Below, in pieces: positions 43,691 to 57,400 of a DNA stretch of 64,000 nucleotides. Under the pieces are notes generated by a model. The model was given only the letters and a program-made list of their open reading frames with translations, ran no database searches and was not told the DNA's origin. Each line of letters begins with the position of its first letter. Within the stretch, counting starts at the first letter, position 1. This stretch comes from Asterias amurensis (lineage: Eukaryota > Echinodermata > Asteroidea > Forcipulatida > Asteriidae), in assembly GCF_032118995.1 (NCBI RefSeq), contig NC_092650.1, positions 17,913,501 to 17,977,500 on the forward strand. The letters run 5' to 3'. Both the position numbers and the translations under genes were made by a program.

Positions 43691-44486
43691 TTCTCAAAGT
43701 AAAAAGTACAAACACCCTGCATAAAGCCAAATAATATTTCATAATCACTGCATATTTTTCCTGTATTTCTTTTTTCACAGTTAGACTGTACAAATAAATA
43801 AGTATGACCTATTTCTTTCTCAATACCTACTCCTTATTTGGCATCAGCGGCGACACAAATAAATATCTTTAATAGACAAAATTTCATTTATTTTCAAATT
43901 CATTAGCAAATGAGTCACAAATTATTATTTTTTCTATGGGTTAAATTTGACAACTCTTCAGAAAAAAGTAGGAGGATACAACAGTCGTATGAATTCACCC
44001 TGTGTGTGTTTTTACAGGAAAACAAGGAGATGACTGTCTGCTATGTCGGCTAGAATGCATCACTGTAATGTTATTTCCAATTGTTTGGCAATGCTGTCAC
44101 TTGAAAACAGATTTTCAGCAATCTGCTAAGCAAAGCAGTTAAAAAAATAAAATCTGCTATGCACTTTTCTTAGAAACCAGCTAAGCAAATTTGGAGCAAT
44201 CTGCTTAGCAGATTTTTTGAAATCTACTAATTTGAAAGAACTATCCATGGCAGTAGTATTCTCTTCTGAGTGTTAGTCAATATTCTCACTAAACATGGAT
44301 AACTACAAGCTGAATCTGATTGGCCTGAATTCTAATTTCTTCAGGGCCAAGGCATCTTGTCCCGAGTAAATCAATCATCTGTGGAAAGTTCAGAATGTAA
44401 AGGGGAAGATCTCCAAAGGGAACCAAAGCAAGTAACAGGGGGAAATTGAGACTACATGAGAAACCTTTCCGGTGCTCTCAACACCT

Positions 44487-44686
44487 GGGCCCAAATTCAT
44501 AATAAGCAGAGAACACTGCTTAACGGCTTAGCAAATTTCTTTAATAGGCAAAGAAATGAGTGGGCACCAGTTGCAACAATGTAAAACTTGAGGGAATTTC
44601 GGCTGGTAACCAGTTTCTGTTAAGCAAGATTTGTTTGTTTGTGCTTGGCAAGTTTCTTTGGTTACAGGCTTTAAGACGTCGGGCCC
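44487..44686. mobile_element. GGGCCC-type MITE in the CHD 3' flank
   Basis: GGGCCCAAATTCATAATAAGC to the right end GTCGGGCCC; it lies within the first 300 bp after the CHD stop codon, so it may be part of the 3' UTR. Confidence 0.6.
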
Positions 44687-44778
44687 TGATCTGATTGAAC
44701 CAGACAGTCAGACATTTTATAGACGGTTGTGTCAGCATCTTAGAGAGTCGGGGTAAACTTTTTCCTCTTGGTTGAATC

Positions 44779-45432
44779 TTATTCCAAGTCACTGTCTCCT
44801 CCTGATTCCTCACCATCCTGCTCCACTTCCTCCGCATCCATCTCTTCCATTTCATCAACCTGAATCTCTGGCCCTAGTTGTGGGTCCGAGGCTGGGTTCA
44901 GAGTCACCCCAGCTCCGTTGACATTTGCAATATCCATGGGTACCGACGTCGGTACAAGCCCCTGGGTCGCCAGGAACGGTGAGTAGTACATCCCCGCCGT
45001 ACTGGGCAGCAAGAAAGGGGAAATCCCCGCTAGGGAGGCCGGCGTGGTCATGGCAATAACGGGCTGATCAGCCGAGAGGATTTTTCTTGGTGCAATGTTC
45101 TTCCGTTTCTTGGACTTTTCCTTAACGTGGCCCTTCTGATTTGTTGCCGGTTGCAACCCGGCAAGGCTCGCTATGGGTGCCACGCCTATCGGGAGGGTAC
45201 CTAACCCTAGGGTTGGGTAACCAGACAGGGCAAGGCCTCCCAGTGAGCCTGCGCCAATCTGCATGGAGACTTTGTTGCTGAGATCGGCAGAGGTTGCGAG
45301 GTGGTTCGGAGAGAATGGTTGGGTGGATTGTGCAGGGAGTACTGTGGTGTAGACAGCAGGCTGGATTGCAGGGGAGGTTGTCTTGGCCATTTGGGGCATG
45401 ATGCGATTGTACTGATCGGCTGGAAGGTAACC
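44779..45432 (-). CDS. CHD6-9: CHD last exon (C-terminus)
   Basis: Starts GYLPADQYNRIMPQ in phase 0 after a pyrimidine-rich acceptor (CCCCCCCACAG); Ala/Pro/Gly-rich, ending in an acidic EEMDAEEVEQDGEES tail and TAA. Confidence 0.9.
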   Translation of the reverse strand, partial: GYLPADQYNRIMPQMAKTTSPAIQPAVYTTVLPAQSTQPFSPNHLATSADLSNKVSMQIGAGSLGGLALSGYPTLGLGTLPIGVAPIASLAGLQPATNQKGHVKEKSKKRKNIAPRKILSADQPVIAMTTPASLAGISPFLLPSTAGMYYSPFLATQGLVPTSVPMDIANVNGAGVTLNPASDPQLGPEIQVDEMEEMDAEEVEQDGEESGGDSDLE

Positions 45433-48400
45433 CTGTGGGGGGGAAGAAGATTAAGAACAACACGTGATCAACATGAACAAGGGGAATTCCCATTTAAATT
45501 TAAATCCTACATAATCCTACAAAGTAACTGCTCTAAGCCTACCAACCAATAATCCCATAGCATCTAAAAGCATTTAATATCAGTATATTGTGTTATTATT
45601 GAATTCTTTAGAATCACTTTACAACTTGGACATTCGATGTTTGTTCAGTATAACAGTACCCAATACATAAAAACCTAGTAGAACACAGGTTTAACTCTTT
45701 CAAATCGGTGACCGGAGACCAACACAAACTGTCAGGTAGTAAATGCACCAACACTTAACACACATGTACACAGTTAGTTCTGTACTCAGTTCAAAGATCT
45801 GTACATAGTTTACTTCAAAACCAAATGGAACATAAACAAATCGCTATAACTGCAGCTTTATATGGTGTATAATGGTACAGGTTACTTAGACCAATTCCGA
45901 TTTCTATCAAACAGTGCGACTAAATTTGTTAACAATGTAAAGTTTCCAAGCCATGGTGAGCACCAACCTTGATTTTAACCACCTCTGCCCACTCTGGTGC
46001 CACATAGTAGCCAGGGTGTTTATGCAACCAATCCGCTAGATTCTTCAGCATCGGGACCAGTTTGGCCGACAGCTTACGGCCAGACTCCTTCTCTACGATC
46101 CCGACCCTCTCCTCACCGGTCACTTTAGTCAGGTCTAGCTTAGCCGGATTCCTGAGACGTCTACGCTTGGGTTTGGCGTCTGCTGCATTGCCTTGGGGAT
46201 TCTCCTGGGAATCCTATACAATGAGACGAAGAAGGCACAACATTGTTTTTTAAGTGTCTCAGTTTACATCAAGTAAAGATACAATTTAGTTTTTTTTTCC
46301 TATCTATTTAGTCCATGCTTTTAACCTATAACCTTACTTTGTGTAAAAATGATTATGCCTTTTATCATAAATCTCTTTGTTGAAGGGGTATACTACTTTC
46401 TGACCATGGAGTGGGTAACTCTTTGATGTCGCTAGCGACTGGTTTAAATTCCTCAAAAAAGCAGTGAAGTGTGGGAGAGACGGAGACCCAGTTTTCATAA
46501 TGGGAAAGAGAACTCCTGAGGGTGCTATTATGTCTCATTTCTTTTGCAGTTTGCAAAAATCAAATATTATTAAATAAGTCTATCTGATCAATTTGTCACT
46601 TTAATAAATAGTCCATAATAGGGTTTAAATAAGTGAAAGGTATCAGATGTGAAAAGAAAAAGGGAAAAAATAAAAGAATATATATTTTAAAAATTTTTAA
46701 AAAAAATTCAGAAAATTTCATAAAAAACAATGAGACGAGAAAATCTAGGAAGGACCTTACCTCCAAGGCTGTTGGATTTCCAGCAGAGTTAACCCTAGCA
46801 GCAAGAGCTGAATGTGAATGACTCTGAATGATGAAGTCAGTATTAGCAGAGAGCCACATCATCAGGTCCTTCTTGAGCGGTGCCGTTGGCCCCGATAACT
46901 TCTCATCTGTCTTACGGTTGATCACTGGCACGTGGTCGTCTGCATGTACAATCAGAAGAGGGAGAATTGAAATCTTGGCTCGGGTCAGTTTCAATCGTTG
47001 ACTTGCAACTTTGTTTTAGCAAAAAACTAAAAACCAAAACAAGACGACAACACATGAGGAAACTGCTGAACATAAAAAACTTCGTATAGTGATATCAGTA
47101 TTTTTTAGTGCTAGAAAGAAGAAGAAAAAAACCAACAGGGAAATAAGATCATCCTAAAAATTTGCAAACAGAGTGTAGAATTGAGAAATTTAGTATTGAT
47201 AAAGAAATATGTCACAACTTACCGTCTTTAAAGTTGGCTAGATTCAAATGGCGTGCTTTCCTTTTCTTTTTCACAGTACCTGTTTGCATTTGTTCACCCT
47301 GGAAAAATTGAAGGGACAATATTTTGATATATTGCAAACAAAATCAGTCTAACAACATGTTTGATTATCTTCCTACCTAGAGTGGTAGACCTACATATAA
47401 GAGAGTAACTATTTATTGTAAGCCTAATCTGATATTAATGAGCTAAATGGTTAAAGGCAGTGGACACTATTGGTAATTACTCAAAATAATTATTAGCATA
47501 AAACCTTTTTTGGTGACGAGTAATGGGGAGAGGTTGATGGTATAAAACATTGTGAGAAACGGCTCCCTCTGAAGTGCCATAGTTTTCGAGAAAGAAGTAA
47601 TTTTCCACGAATTTGATTTCGAGACCTCAGATTTAGAACTTGAGCCAAATCTAAACGCACACGACTTCGTGTGACTAGGGTGTTTTTTTCTTTCATTATT
47701 ATCTAGCAACTTCGATGACCGATTGAGCTCAAATTTTCACAGGTAAGTTATTTTATGTATATGTTGAGATACATCAACTGTGAAGGTTAGTCTTTGACAA
47801 TTACCAATAGTGTCCACTGCCTTTAAACGACAGTATAGAGATGTGATTCAATTACAGTAACAAGGCATGAAATGGAGGAATAATCCTCAAGACCAGAGGG
47901 CCTGTTGCTCAAAATGTTTACTAGCTCAGTATTCTTTTTACTTGACCAGAATAAAACTTCCTAACCTGTAGACTGTATGTGTAAAACCAAAATGAATATA
48001 CATTTAACCGTTTTTTATTTAAACAAGAACTAAGAAATGTAAGAGACTATTACCTAAGAACATATTGAGTGCATTTACTATTAAGTATACTTCATTACTA
48101 AATAAGTACTTTATCAGACTGGACTCAAACAGGACAGAGTGAGATACTATTATTCATTTGAAAAACACAAGACTACCGGACTTGTCGGTCAAGAGTTTAT
48201 GTACTGGCCCAACATTCAAACTGCCAGCCTTGGGCCCAGTGTAAAATTTCAGCCCTTCAATCATCATTTTTTTCCCCAAAAACTGACAAACGTTGTAGTG
48301 TTTTTCTGCTTTCCATGCAGTATTTTACATATAAACTAGAACAGGTGGACGGACGGACAGACGAACAGAAATTGGTATTACATAGGTCTCACACTTGCTT

Positions 48401-51400
48401 CACAGCTCCCCCCCAAAAAGGAAATCTTCCGATCATATATTATTATTTTACTTCTCGCAACACATTCAATAAAAATACACACAAAAGAGAATTACAAAGG
48501 GTACATTAAATAAGGAGAATTACAAAGGGTACATTAAATAAGGAGAAGGCTAGACTGTAGAAGAAAATGTAAAAGGCTGCCAATAAAGATATTTCCAAAA
48601 TGATTAGACATGCAAATATTACACAAGAAAATTACAAAGAGTAAGACATAAACAAATAAAAACCTTGAGTATCAAATGTTGTACTTATATCAAAGAGGAT
48701 ACGGTTGACTGCAATTAAATAGTTACATGCTTGTTGTATTGTAAGGCTCATAGTAACAATGCAATTTTTTTTACAATGAAGCAAACACGAACATGTTTTA
48801 TGGAGAGATAATATTTATAACTAAAAAATCACAAATTGCCAAAGTTAAAACAAAATAAAAATCGGAAATCAGACTAAAGACACACACATTAGAGAATTAC
48901 AAAACAGACATTAAATAGGTAGACTAGATTGTAGAAGAAAATGTAAAAGTCGGTCAATAAAGATATTTCCCAAAAAAGTTAAGACAAGGCAAATATTATG
49001 TCATTCTGTACACAGTTAGGAAGAACATCAAAAAGTACGGTCTTGACAGACATCCTTACCTCTCCTCTCATCGCTGCTCCCATCCCGTGCATCGTCTTCA
49101 TCTTGACCTTCAAGTAAGCCTTCTTCTTCTTCCTTCTCATCTCCTCTACCGAGGGTCTCCTGTTGGGGTCTAGAGCCCTGCCGTGGCTGCCGGGTCTCCC
49201 CTCGGCTCCACCCTCCGGCTGGGCGTCCGGGTCCTGGTAGCGCGATGACCCTTGGGAAAGATCTAGGGGTGATTCCAAGCTACCACCCTTGCCTTGCATG
49301 GATGGGTGATGGGGGTCTGTGTTTGGGACACAAAGCAGTAAAATGTTGAAACTTAGGATTAACCCTCCTCCTGACTGACCACTTAACATCATCCATCATA
49401 ATCCTGAGGTAACCCCAGAAAACCAGAGATATATAAACAAAACCTTGAGGCCAACCTCGAGAAACCATCTGTTTAATCTTGCTTTCCTCTATTATTGGCC
49501 AGGGTTTTATGGACGCTCCTTCGTATTTACCTTTCTCCCCGCCAAGATCCACTCTCCGTTTCCTCTTGCGCTTTCTCTGGTGGACCAGGGCCAGCAATCC
49601 ATCCGCCATCCCAGCGTAATTATGCTCGGGGGGTACAATGTTAGGGTCCCACAGGGCTTCAGGCCCCCCTGGATGGGCGTAGTCCTTGTGGTCTGAGTCG
49701 TAGGGGTGCTTGAGAAGGGCGGCTTGCTGGGCGTGGTGATTCTGACGACGGCCCGGCCAGCAATTCTTCAGGACGCAGTGGCAGATGTTCTCCAGACGGT
49801 GGACAATAACTCGGTCCTGGGATTTTACGGAAAAGGAATTATAGAGGAGTTTATGTGTTCTTGTATATATGGTGAAACAAGCTTAAACTGGGACCTTACT
49901 GAGACCAAAGGAAAGCAAAGCGGTGAGAGGCACTTGTGCTTTGCATAGAAGTTCACAAAATGCACCTTTAACCTCATTGACCTAGGCCCAATTTCATAAA
50001 GCCTATAAGCACACAAACTTGCTTAGCACAGAATAGTATTGCTCAGCAGAAACAGGTAACCAACCCACATCAATTAAGTTTGTATTGTTGTGGCTGGTGC
50101 CCGACTCAATTTTTGCTTAGCAAAGAAATTTTTCATGCAGTATTTTCTGCTAAACAGCTTTATCAAATTGGGCCTTGAGCTAGGTAGGAGTATTCATGAT
50201 AAATTAAAGAAACCTTCGATAAAGTAAAACATAAAACCCAAGCCTACCTTAGGCCACTTCATAAGAAATGCATACGTCATATTGGTAGCTACTGATGATG
50301 AATCGGGAAACTCTGACCCCTGGCCCTGGCTAGACTCTTCCCCAGCCGCATGATGCGTCGGACTGGCACAGTCCATATCCTCTTCCTCTCTGACATCCAA
50401 GGCACGACTGCTGCTCGGGAGACTAGTTCTTTCCTGCTCAAAGCTTGAGTCAAGGATATTTCTGGACGGAGCAGAGTCCGGCTCGTCTTCGGCAAAGTCT
50501 GGTTCTTCTTTCACACTGCTTGACACAGCCTGCACACAGCCTGGCTCCTGTACTGTTTCACGGTCTGGTTCATCTTTCTGATCTAATATAGTACTGCAGT
50601 CTCCAGTATCCTGGAACTCATTTTCATCCTGAGCCATCGAAACGTCTCGCGAGTCGTCCATCGTCATGGATGGACTCTCCTTGAAGCTCCTTTCCTGAGA
50701 TAAATATTCATTTCCGCTATCCTCGATCCCCGATTCATCGGACTCCATCTGCTTTCCGTCGTCCCTCGCACCCTCACGGTTTCCTCCAGATTTTCCCGGT
50801 GAACTGGAGACGCTCTCCCTATCGTTCACATCCTCCCTCCTCTCTTCACTAGTTCTTAACTCATCATCCTCTGGGCGAGGTGTTGTGCTCTTAGTTCTGT
50901 CCCCTTCTTGGGAAGAGGGTAGGCCAGGGCCTCCCGAGGGGACCTTTACGGGCGGAGGGAGGGGGACCGGAACTGGGACCATGAGAGGGTACTTCTCCTT
51001 GAGATCCTTGAAAGACAGATCGGGGTCGACCAGCATCTGCTGCTGTGACTCCATGCGATTGATTCCGTATCTGTGAATAATCATAGAGTTTTTATGAAGT
51101 CGGTGGATAGTAAACCCAAAGATCCTCGACTTTAATCCTACAGACGCTTGACAGCAGTTTTATCATTTTACACATCTACCATGTGTCTACAACATCCCAA
51201 ACCTCACCCCATGCCAAGATTATGGTTGACTCTAGTTAACTCCCTGCACTTAAATAGGTGCCCCCCTCGCTGAGCAATATAGCACAAATTTGTTTAAGGT
51301 GCCCGTACCAAGTTGAAATGATGGCATTTCAACCTTTTGGCAACCCCTGGGAATTACATTTTACAGAGCTTTTAGAAACAGTGTCCTCGGCACTTTAAAT

Positions 51401-54400
51401 ATGGAGAAATTTACAGCAGATTTTCTTCACCAGGCTGACTGCAAAAGTTCAACTTCAGATAGAAGTCAAAAATTTCTCATCTCTGATAATGCAAACAAGC
51501 TTAGCTTTAAGAAATGAACATTCTGTGTTTACATACCTGGCGACACCAATGAGCAGATCTCGGTCATGAACTCCGACCTCCCACCAATCGGGTAGCTCCA
51601 GGCTCTTCCTGCAGTGGCGCATGCGTATCTCCATCTCTGGATGAGGGCAGGCTTCGTTGCGCACCTTGAGGAGGAGGTCGATGCGGTGAAGTACCTTGTT
51701 GGCCCGCTCCTCCGAGATCTCTTCGATGGTGAAGTCTGGAAGGGGCATCGAGCCTGGGGGTTCCCAAATACAACGCACAGCAGAAAGGGAGAAAAAAGGT
51801 TTTAGATAATCAATTTGAAAGTTGGAGCATACATTGAAAAAAGGTGTCTGGGAATATCATTGCAAACTGAATGCCATAAACAAGAAAACAAAATGGAACA
51901 GATACAGAAACTATTTTTTTTCTTCAAAAACATGCATGATATTTGGTCCTTGTAAACAAAATGGTAGGAACTTTTTTATCAATAACAAGAGTGACCTACA
52001 AATGTACACAAGGCGTAGGCTTTAAAAGACCGTACAGGCAAATTTAATTACAGCTTTCCTGACTTGTCCAAGGCCAACCACATTCAAAGTAAGAAAAAAT
52101 TAAAGTATCAACCTTTTTTCTTTAAAGATTGCTGCATGCATTTTATTTTTACATTGCTCACACCGATGAGAAATATGTTTTGCTTAATTGGTGCCCCCCC
52201 CCCACACCCTGAAAAAAAAATGTCGCAGACATACTACCCGAGTGGGAAACAAGTGGGTAAAATTTGTTCAAAGAAAAATTTTGAAAGAAACTGGACTCAC
52301 CAAAATCCTGAGGTATCTCTTCTTCTCTCTTGCATTTCCTGAGACACATCGCTCTGAAGTGTTGATAGTACTCCAGCAGCCGATGGTCGTACTTCCGTTC
52401 CAACTTGGCCACCTTGCGGAAGTTGGACCAGTCGTATTTACCTGTCATCACGTCCTGTTCCACACCAAATGTGGCCAGGACGCGATAGAAATCGGCTTCC
52501 TCGCGCCGCGACCATCTGTGGATGAATCAAGAGATGGGGGAGAATTACAGGAAGTCATGTTGGCAGTAGTTAAATTTAGGTCTTGTGGCAAAGTTTGCCT
52601 CCAAGTTGCCTGTAAAACTTGCGTCTAAGTTTGTCAAATTAATTGGGTTCTAACAAGAACAAGTAATATCATTCAGTTATGCAGTTAAGCGAAGTGCTGA
52701 GGATGAATGGTACTTACTTCTGTGCATTCTCTTGTTTCTTAAGTTGTCTTTGTCTCAACTGCTCTTCAAATCTAACTTGCTTCACCATCTCACGCTGTCA
52801 AGGAAAGCACATACACAAATAACACTAATTAATTATGTATGACAGGACAATCAGTCGGTTGACCGTGCAACTTGATCAGGCTAAATATAAATCAATCAAA
52901 AGCAGGAACTACCATGCGGTGGATTCTGAAAGATTTCAATAGTGATGGGTAAAAGCAAAAGTGACTGAATGAAGGTAATTAATCCAGGGTTGGATTTCAC
53001 AAAGAGTTAAGACTAGTCTTATCTCGCGTTAAGACTTTAGGATTTACCCTTTTCAATAGCTCTTAGGACTAGTCCTTAGTTATGGCTATCTTGTGAAACC
53101 GACCCCAGGATTGAGTTGTAACCTACCCAGGATTGAGTTTTACCCTACCCAGGATTGAGTTTTACCCTACCCAGGATTGAGTTTTACCCTACCCAGGATT
53201 GAGTTTTAACCTACCCAGGATTGAGTTTTAACCTACCCGTGCTCTCTTGGCTTGCTTCTGCTGTTGTCTTTTATGGTTCCGCTGATATGCCGCTACAAGT
53301 CGTCTGAGTCGGGTGTTCACGTCAGGCGCCAGTGGGAACGGCAGCTTACCGGGTATAACTGCCAATAAAATATGTGTCAGAGAATGAGTCGTAACTGGAG
53401 ATAATGTATTAGAACATACTTGGCTCAATTGCCATCTGGGTCTGCAGGGCCCAATTTCATAGAGCTGCTTAACGGTAAGCAATCTTTTATGCTTACTGTA
53501 GCAGAAATATTTGCCAAGGTGTAAATGTATTTCACAGGTTAGCAAGAAAGTTTGGCAACCATCTTGCACGTTCACCATGGATTTGCATTGTGATGCCATT
53601 CATTTCCCTGCAGTAAGCAACGGAAGGTCAGAATGCCTTTTAGCGTGCTTGCGGTTAGCAGCGCTATAAAAAAGAAATGGTACAGTAAGCACAAACTCGG
53701 TTGTTAAGCAGCTCTATGGAATTGGGCCAATTGGAATCTTCAATCCCTGATTCATCAGACTCCAGCTGCTTCCAAACCCCTGCTGTTGACGCAGCGTCAA
53801 TACAATGTGACAAGCCTGGCAAAGTTAACCAGGGTCCAATTTCAAGGCTCTGAATCGGGGCTTGCGGAAGCAGGAAATTATGTCATTACGTGAAGCGTAT
53901 TTCACAGTTAGCAGGGAGTTTTGGCTTGTGCGCAATGTGTACTCCGCATTACTAGGCATTCTTCACTTACACAGCTAGCGTAGAAATAACGTGTTTGCCC
54001 AGTAAGCAGAGAATGGTGAACTTGGCCGTAAGCGTAGAAATAACGTGTTTGCCCAGTAAGCAGAGAATGGTGAACTTGGCCGTAAGCGTAGAAATAACGT
54101 GTTTGCCCAGTAAGCAGAGAATGGTGAACTTGGCCGTAAGCGTAGAAATAACGTGTTTGCCCAGTAAGCAGAGAATGGTGAACTTGGCCGTAAGCGTAGA
54201 AATAACGTGTTTGCCCAGTAAGCAGAGAATGGTGAACTTGGCGGTAAGCAGAGGCATGAAGTTTGACCCAGATCAACTGATGGGTAAGCTCAAAATTTCA
54301 TTGGGGTGTCATGACCGAGTGGTTAAGAGCATCAAAATCAGGTTCTTGTGGCTATGTCATCAGGGTGTGGGTTCGAATCCCAGTCATGACGTTTGTGTCC

Positions 54401-57400
54401 TTGCTTCTCTTCACACAGGGGTCATTTGGCATGTACCATTTGTGGCTGGTATCCTGCTTGTTTTTGCTTAGTGTAAATTTGTTAAGCAACATTTACTGTG
54501 CATTTGGGCCCTGATTGACTCTTGATCAGAATTGCAGAACATTTTCATCAGCGAGTTGTTATACACTCAGCTAGTTAGTGTGTTTGTTGGTTTATCATCA
54601 TATCAAGAGACAGGGTCATATTAGTGTGGAAGATGGTTCTTGCTATGGTTCTTTCACTATGTGACGGATTTTGAGCGTCATATAAGAAGCCACTATTATT
54701 AAAGCAAGCAAGTTGCCATGCTAATATAAGGGGGTAAAAAATTGGGGTGTTAAAAAAAAAAAGAAAAAGGAAAACAAACCCAAAAGACTAACCAATGGAA
54801 CTAAAAAGTTGGCCTGATAAGCAAAGATTTCACAGGCCCGATTATTACTACATATAAAACATGATTTTTAAAATATAGCATAAGTTCCTACCAGGCATGG
54901 TTGTTGGTTCCGGCTCTGACTTGAGTTTCATAGGAGCAGGTGAAGAGGTCCGGATACTAGAAGGTGACAAAGACCCTTCCTGTAAACCAACAAAAAAACA
55001 AAACGTCACTAAAAAACACATGAAAGGAGAAATAAAATGTCACTAACATCCCTGTAAGTACAGAATCCTGCATTAAGCAGTGCCATGATATTGGGCAATA
55101 TAGCTGCTTAAGCACTAAGAAGTCACTAAGTACAAAACAAAGTTGGCTTACAAGAACAAGGTTACCAGCCATAATGCCATAATATGGCATGTACCATTTG
55201 TGGCTGGTAGCCTACTAATTTTTGCTTAGCGTAAATTTGGTTAAGCAAGACTTTCTATGATTCTGGGCCCCATTTGACTCTTGATCAGAATTGCAGAACA
55301 TTTTCATCAGCGAGTTGTTATACACTCAGCTAGTTAGTGTGTTTGTTTGTTTATCATCATATCAAGAGACAGGGTCATGTTAGTGTGTCAGGTCACCCCC
55401 GAATTGACGGCTACGGCTACTGCTACGGCTAGATATCCACACCACCATGTGTTGAAGTATAGGACATACTTAGCAATAGTCATAGCCAACTGATAGCCAT
55501 ATTTGCCAAATCTGATATGGCCTTAATCTTTACGATGCTGTCCATTTTTAGCAATCCACCTCGCAGATTTTTTTTGATAAGCAATAGCAGATTTCTAAAA
55601 AACCTGCTCAGCAGATTTTTTTTTTTTTCTTTTTTAAATAGTGTTAAGTGCCCAGGAGCATGTTTCATGGATGGACGCTTGTTAAAAATTGTCATTGATT
55701 ATTATTATTTTTTCAAAAGTCTATAGCAAACTGAAAATGATTTTTTTGGAAAATGTATGTGTACAAACCTCCAGGTAGTCCTTGAGATCTCTAATGTTGG
55801 GTTTCATGTCTAGATCAGCACCCTCCCCCTTCAGGTCAGTCTCCATCGATTCTACATCCAGTTGACTGCATCAAGAAACAACACAATGAACCTGGTATTA
55901 AGTAAGAACGTTCAGCCGTCGGACCTCGCTAACCGGGACAGCCTCTTGACCTATCGCTATCAGTGTCAGCTTAAAATCTGCTACAAATCACTGGATTCAG
56001 GACTGCAGTTCCCTAAACATCCGAGCATCAATCTTAAAAAAAGACCCGATACCTCTCGGCAAAATTGGACCATTTATTTTATGTCATCCAAAATACCTCA
56101 AGTTGGAAGTCAACAACCCCCAGGTCACAACTGGGCACAGTTTTTACACTTCATCCTTTTTCTTAGACTCTAATATCGGTCTATAATGGATAATTTTGAG
56201 GGCTGACAAAATATTAATGAGGCCAATGCTCTGTTTTCTCCTATATTTAGTGGTCAGCATCCAGACTGTCATGTGGTTTTGATGTGTGATCAGATTGATA
56301 TATTGAGAAGAATTTCAACTCATTGAGCTCCAGCGTGGCGTCCGTCAAGACGCCACGTGAGTCCTCAGTATTAGCATGACATATCTCATCATGTCACACA
56401 CCATCCATCACTAGTTCAGCATAACTGACAATTAGTCTTATTTTCACGATTGTTTCAAAATTAGTGTAATGGTGAGTTACAGTATAAAATCTACAAAAAT
56501 AAAGCAAAAAGTGAGGGAAACTTTACCTGAGAAAATAGAATTAGCTGTTGCAAACAACTAACCAACCAAATGGACCGATGGTATAAATGCAAAAATAGTA
56601 ATGGCCTGACGTTTCGACCCTAGCAGAGTCTTTCAAAGACTAAATGACAACACAACAAACATGGACAAGTAACTAAGCAGTGAAATGGAAATACATGAAT
56701 GGCATCTTTACCTGTCGTCATTGTCTCCATTCTCCCTAGCAATCTCTCTTTTAGTAGGGGCTCCACATCTACCCAGGAAGCAAAGGGTTGTATCTGTCCG
56801 CATGGCTGCATATCTCTCATAACCTGTGATGATTGAACAACATAAAATAATACAAATTATAGACAGAGTTCTCCCCACACACAAGCTAGCGTATCGGGAA
56901 TATAAGCGCAGTATGCATGCCTATTTTCGCAAATAATGGCAGATGCAAAAAAATAATTTAATAGTTATACAAATTCTATTTAGAAATAATTTCTAAAAAT
57001 TCATAAGAAAACCATACAGGATGCTCCAGATCACACAGTAGGGTTTTTTCAAACCTAAGATAAACACCCAAGTTTAAAACATTCCAAAGACCTTGTTTCA
57101 ATTCAGCTTGCTTCAACCCAAACATCACAAAAAAGTGGGTCTAGAATGCCCTACCCCCTAAGTGTTTTTTTAAAAACCTTTGGAGAACCCTGACAATTTA
57201 TTTCACCAATTACTGACAAAGTTTCAGACAGAGTATCAATGGCCACTTATTTGTCTCCTGTCCACTACTGTCATCTGGCATCTAAGAAAACAAAATTCCT
57301 TACTGGTCCTTTCTTTTGATCAGAATTGCAGAACAAAGCATCAATGAGTGATATACACTCAGACAAGTTAATGTGATTGTTATTTCATCATCACATCAAG

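Noticed and set aside
49445..49948. Plus-strand frames opposite the CHD exons
   Set aside because: Shadows of the coding exons on the minus strand.
54308..54391. Possible tRNA-Ser/Leu gene
   Set aside because: A and B boxes and an acceptor-like stem are present but the anticodon arm does not fold; interpreted as a SINE head.
54567..54580. D' guide of the U96-like snoRNA (CACACTAACTAG) as an 18S guide
   Set aside because: Only about seven pairs could be found with the 18S CUAGUUA region; too short to claim a target.
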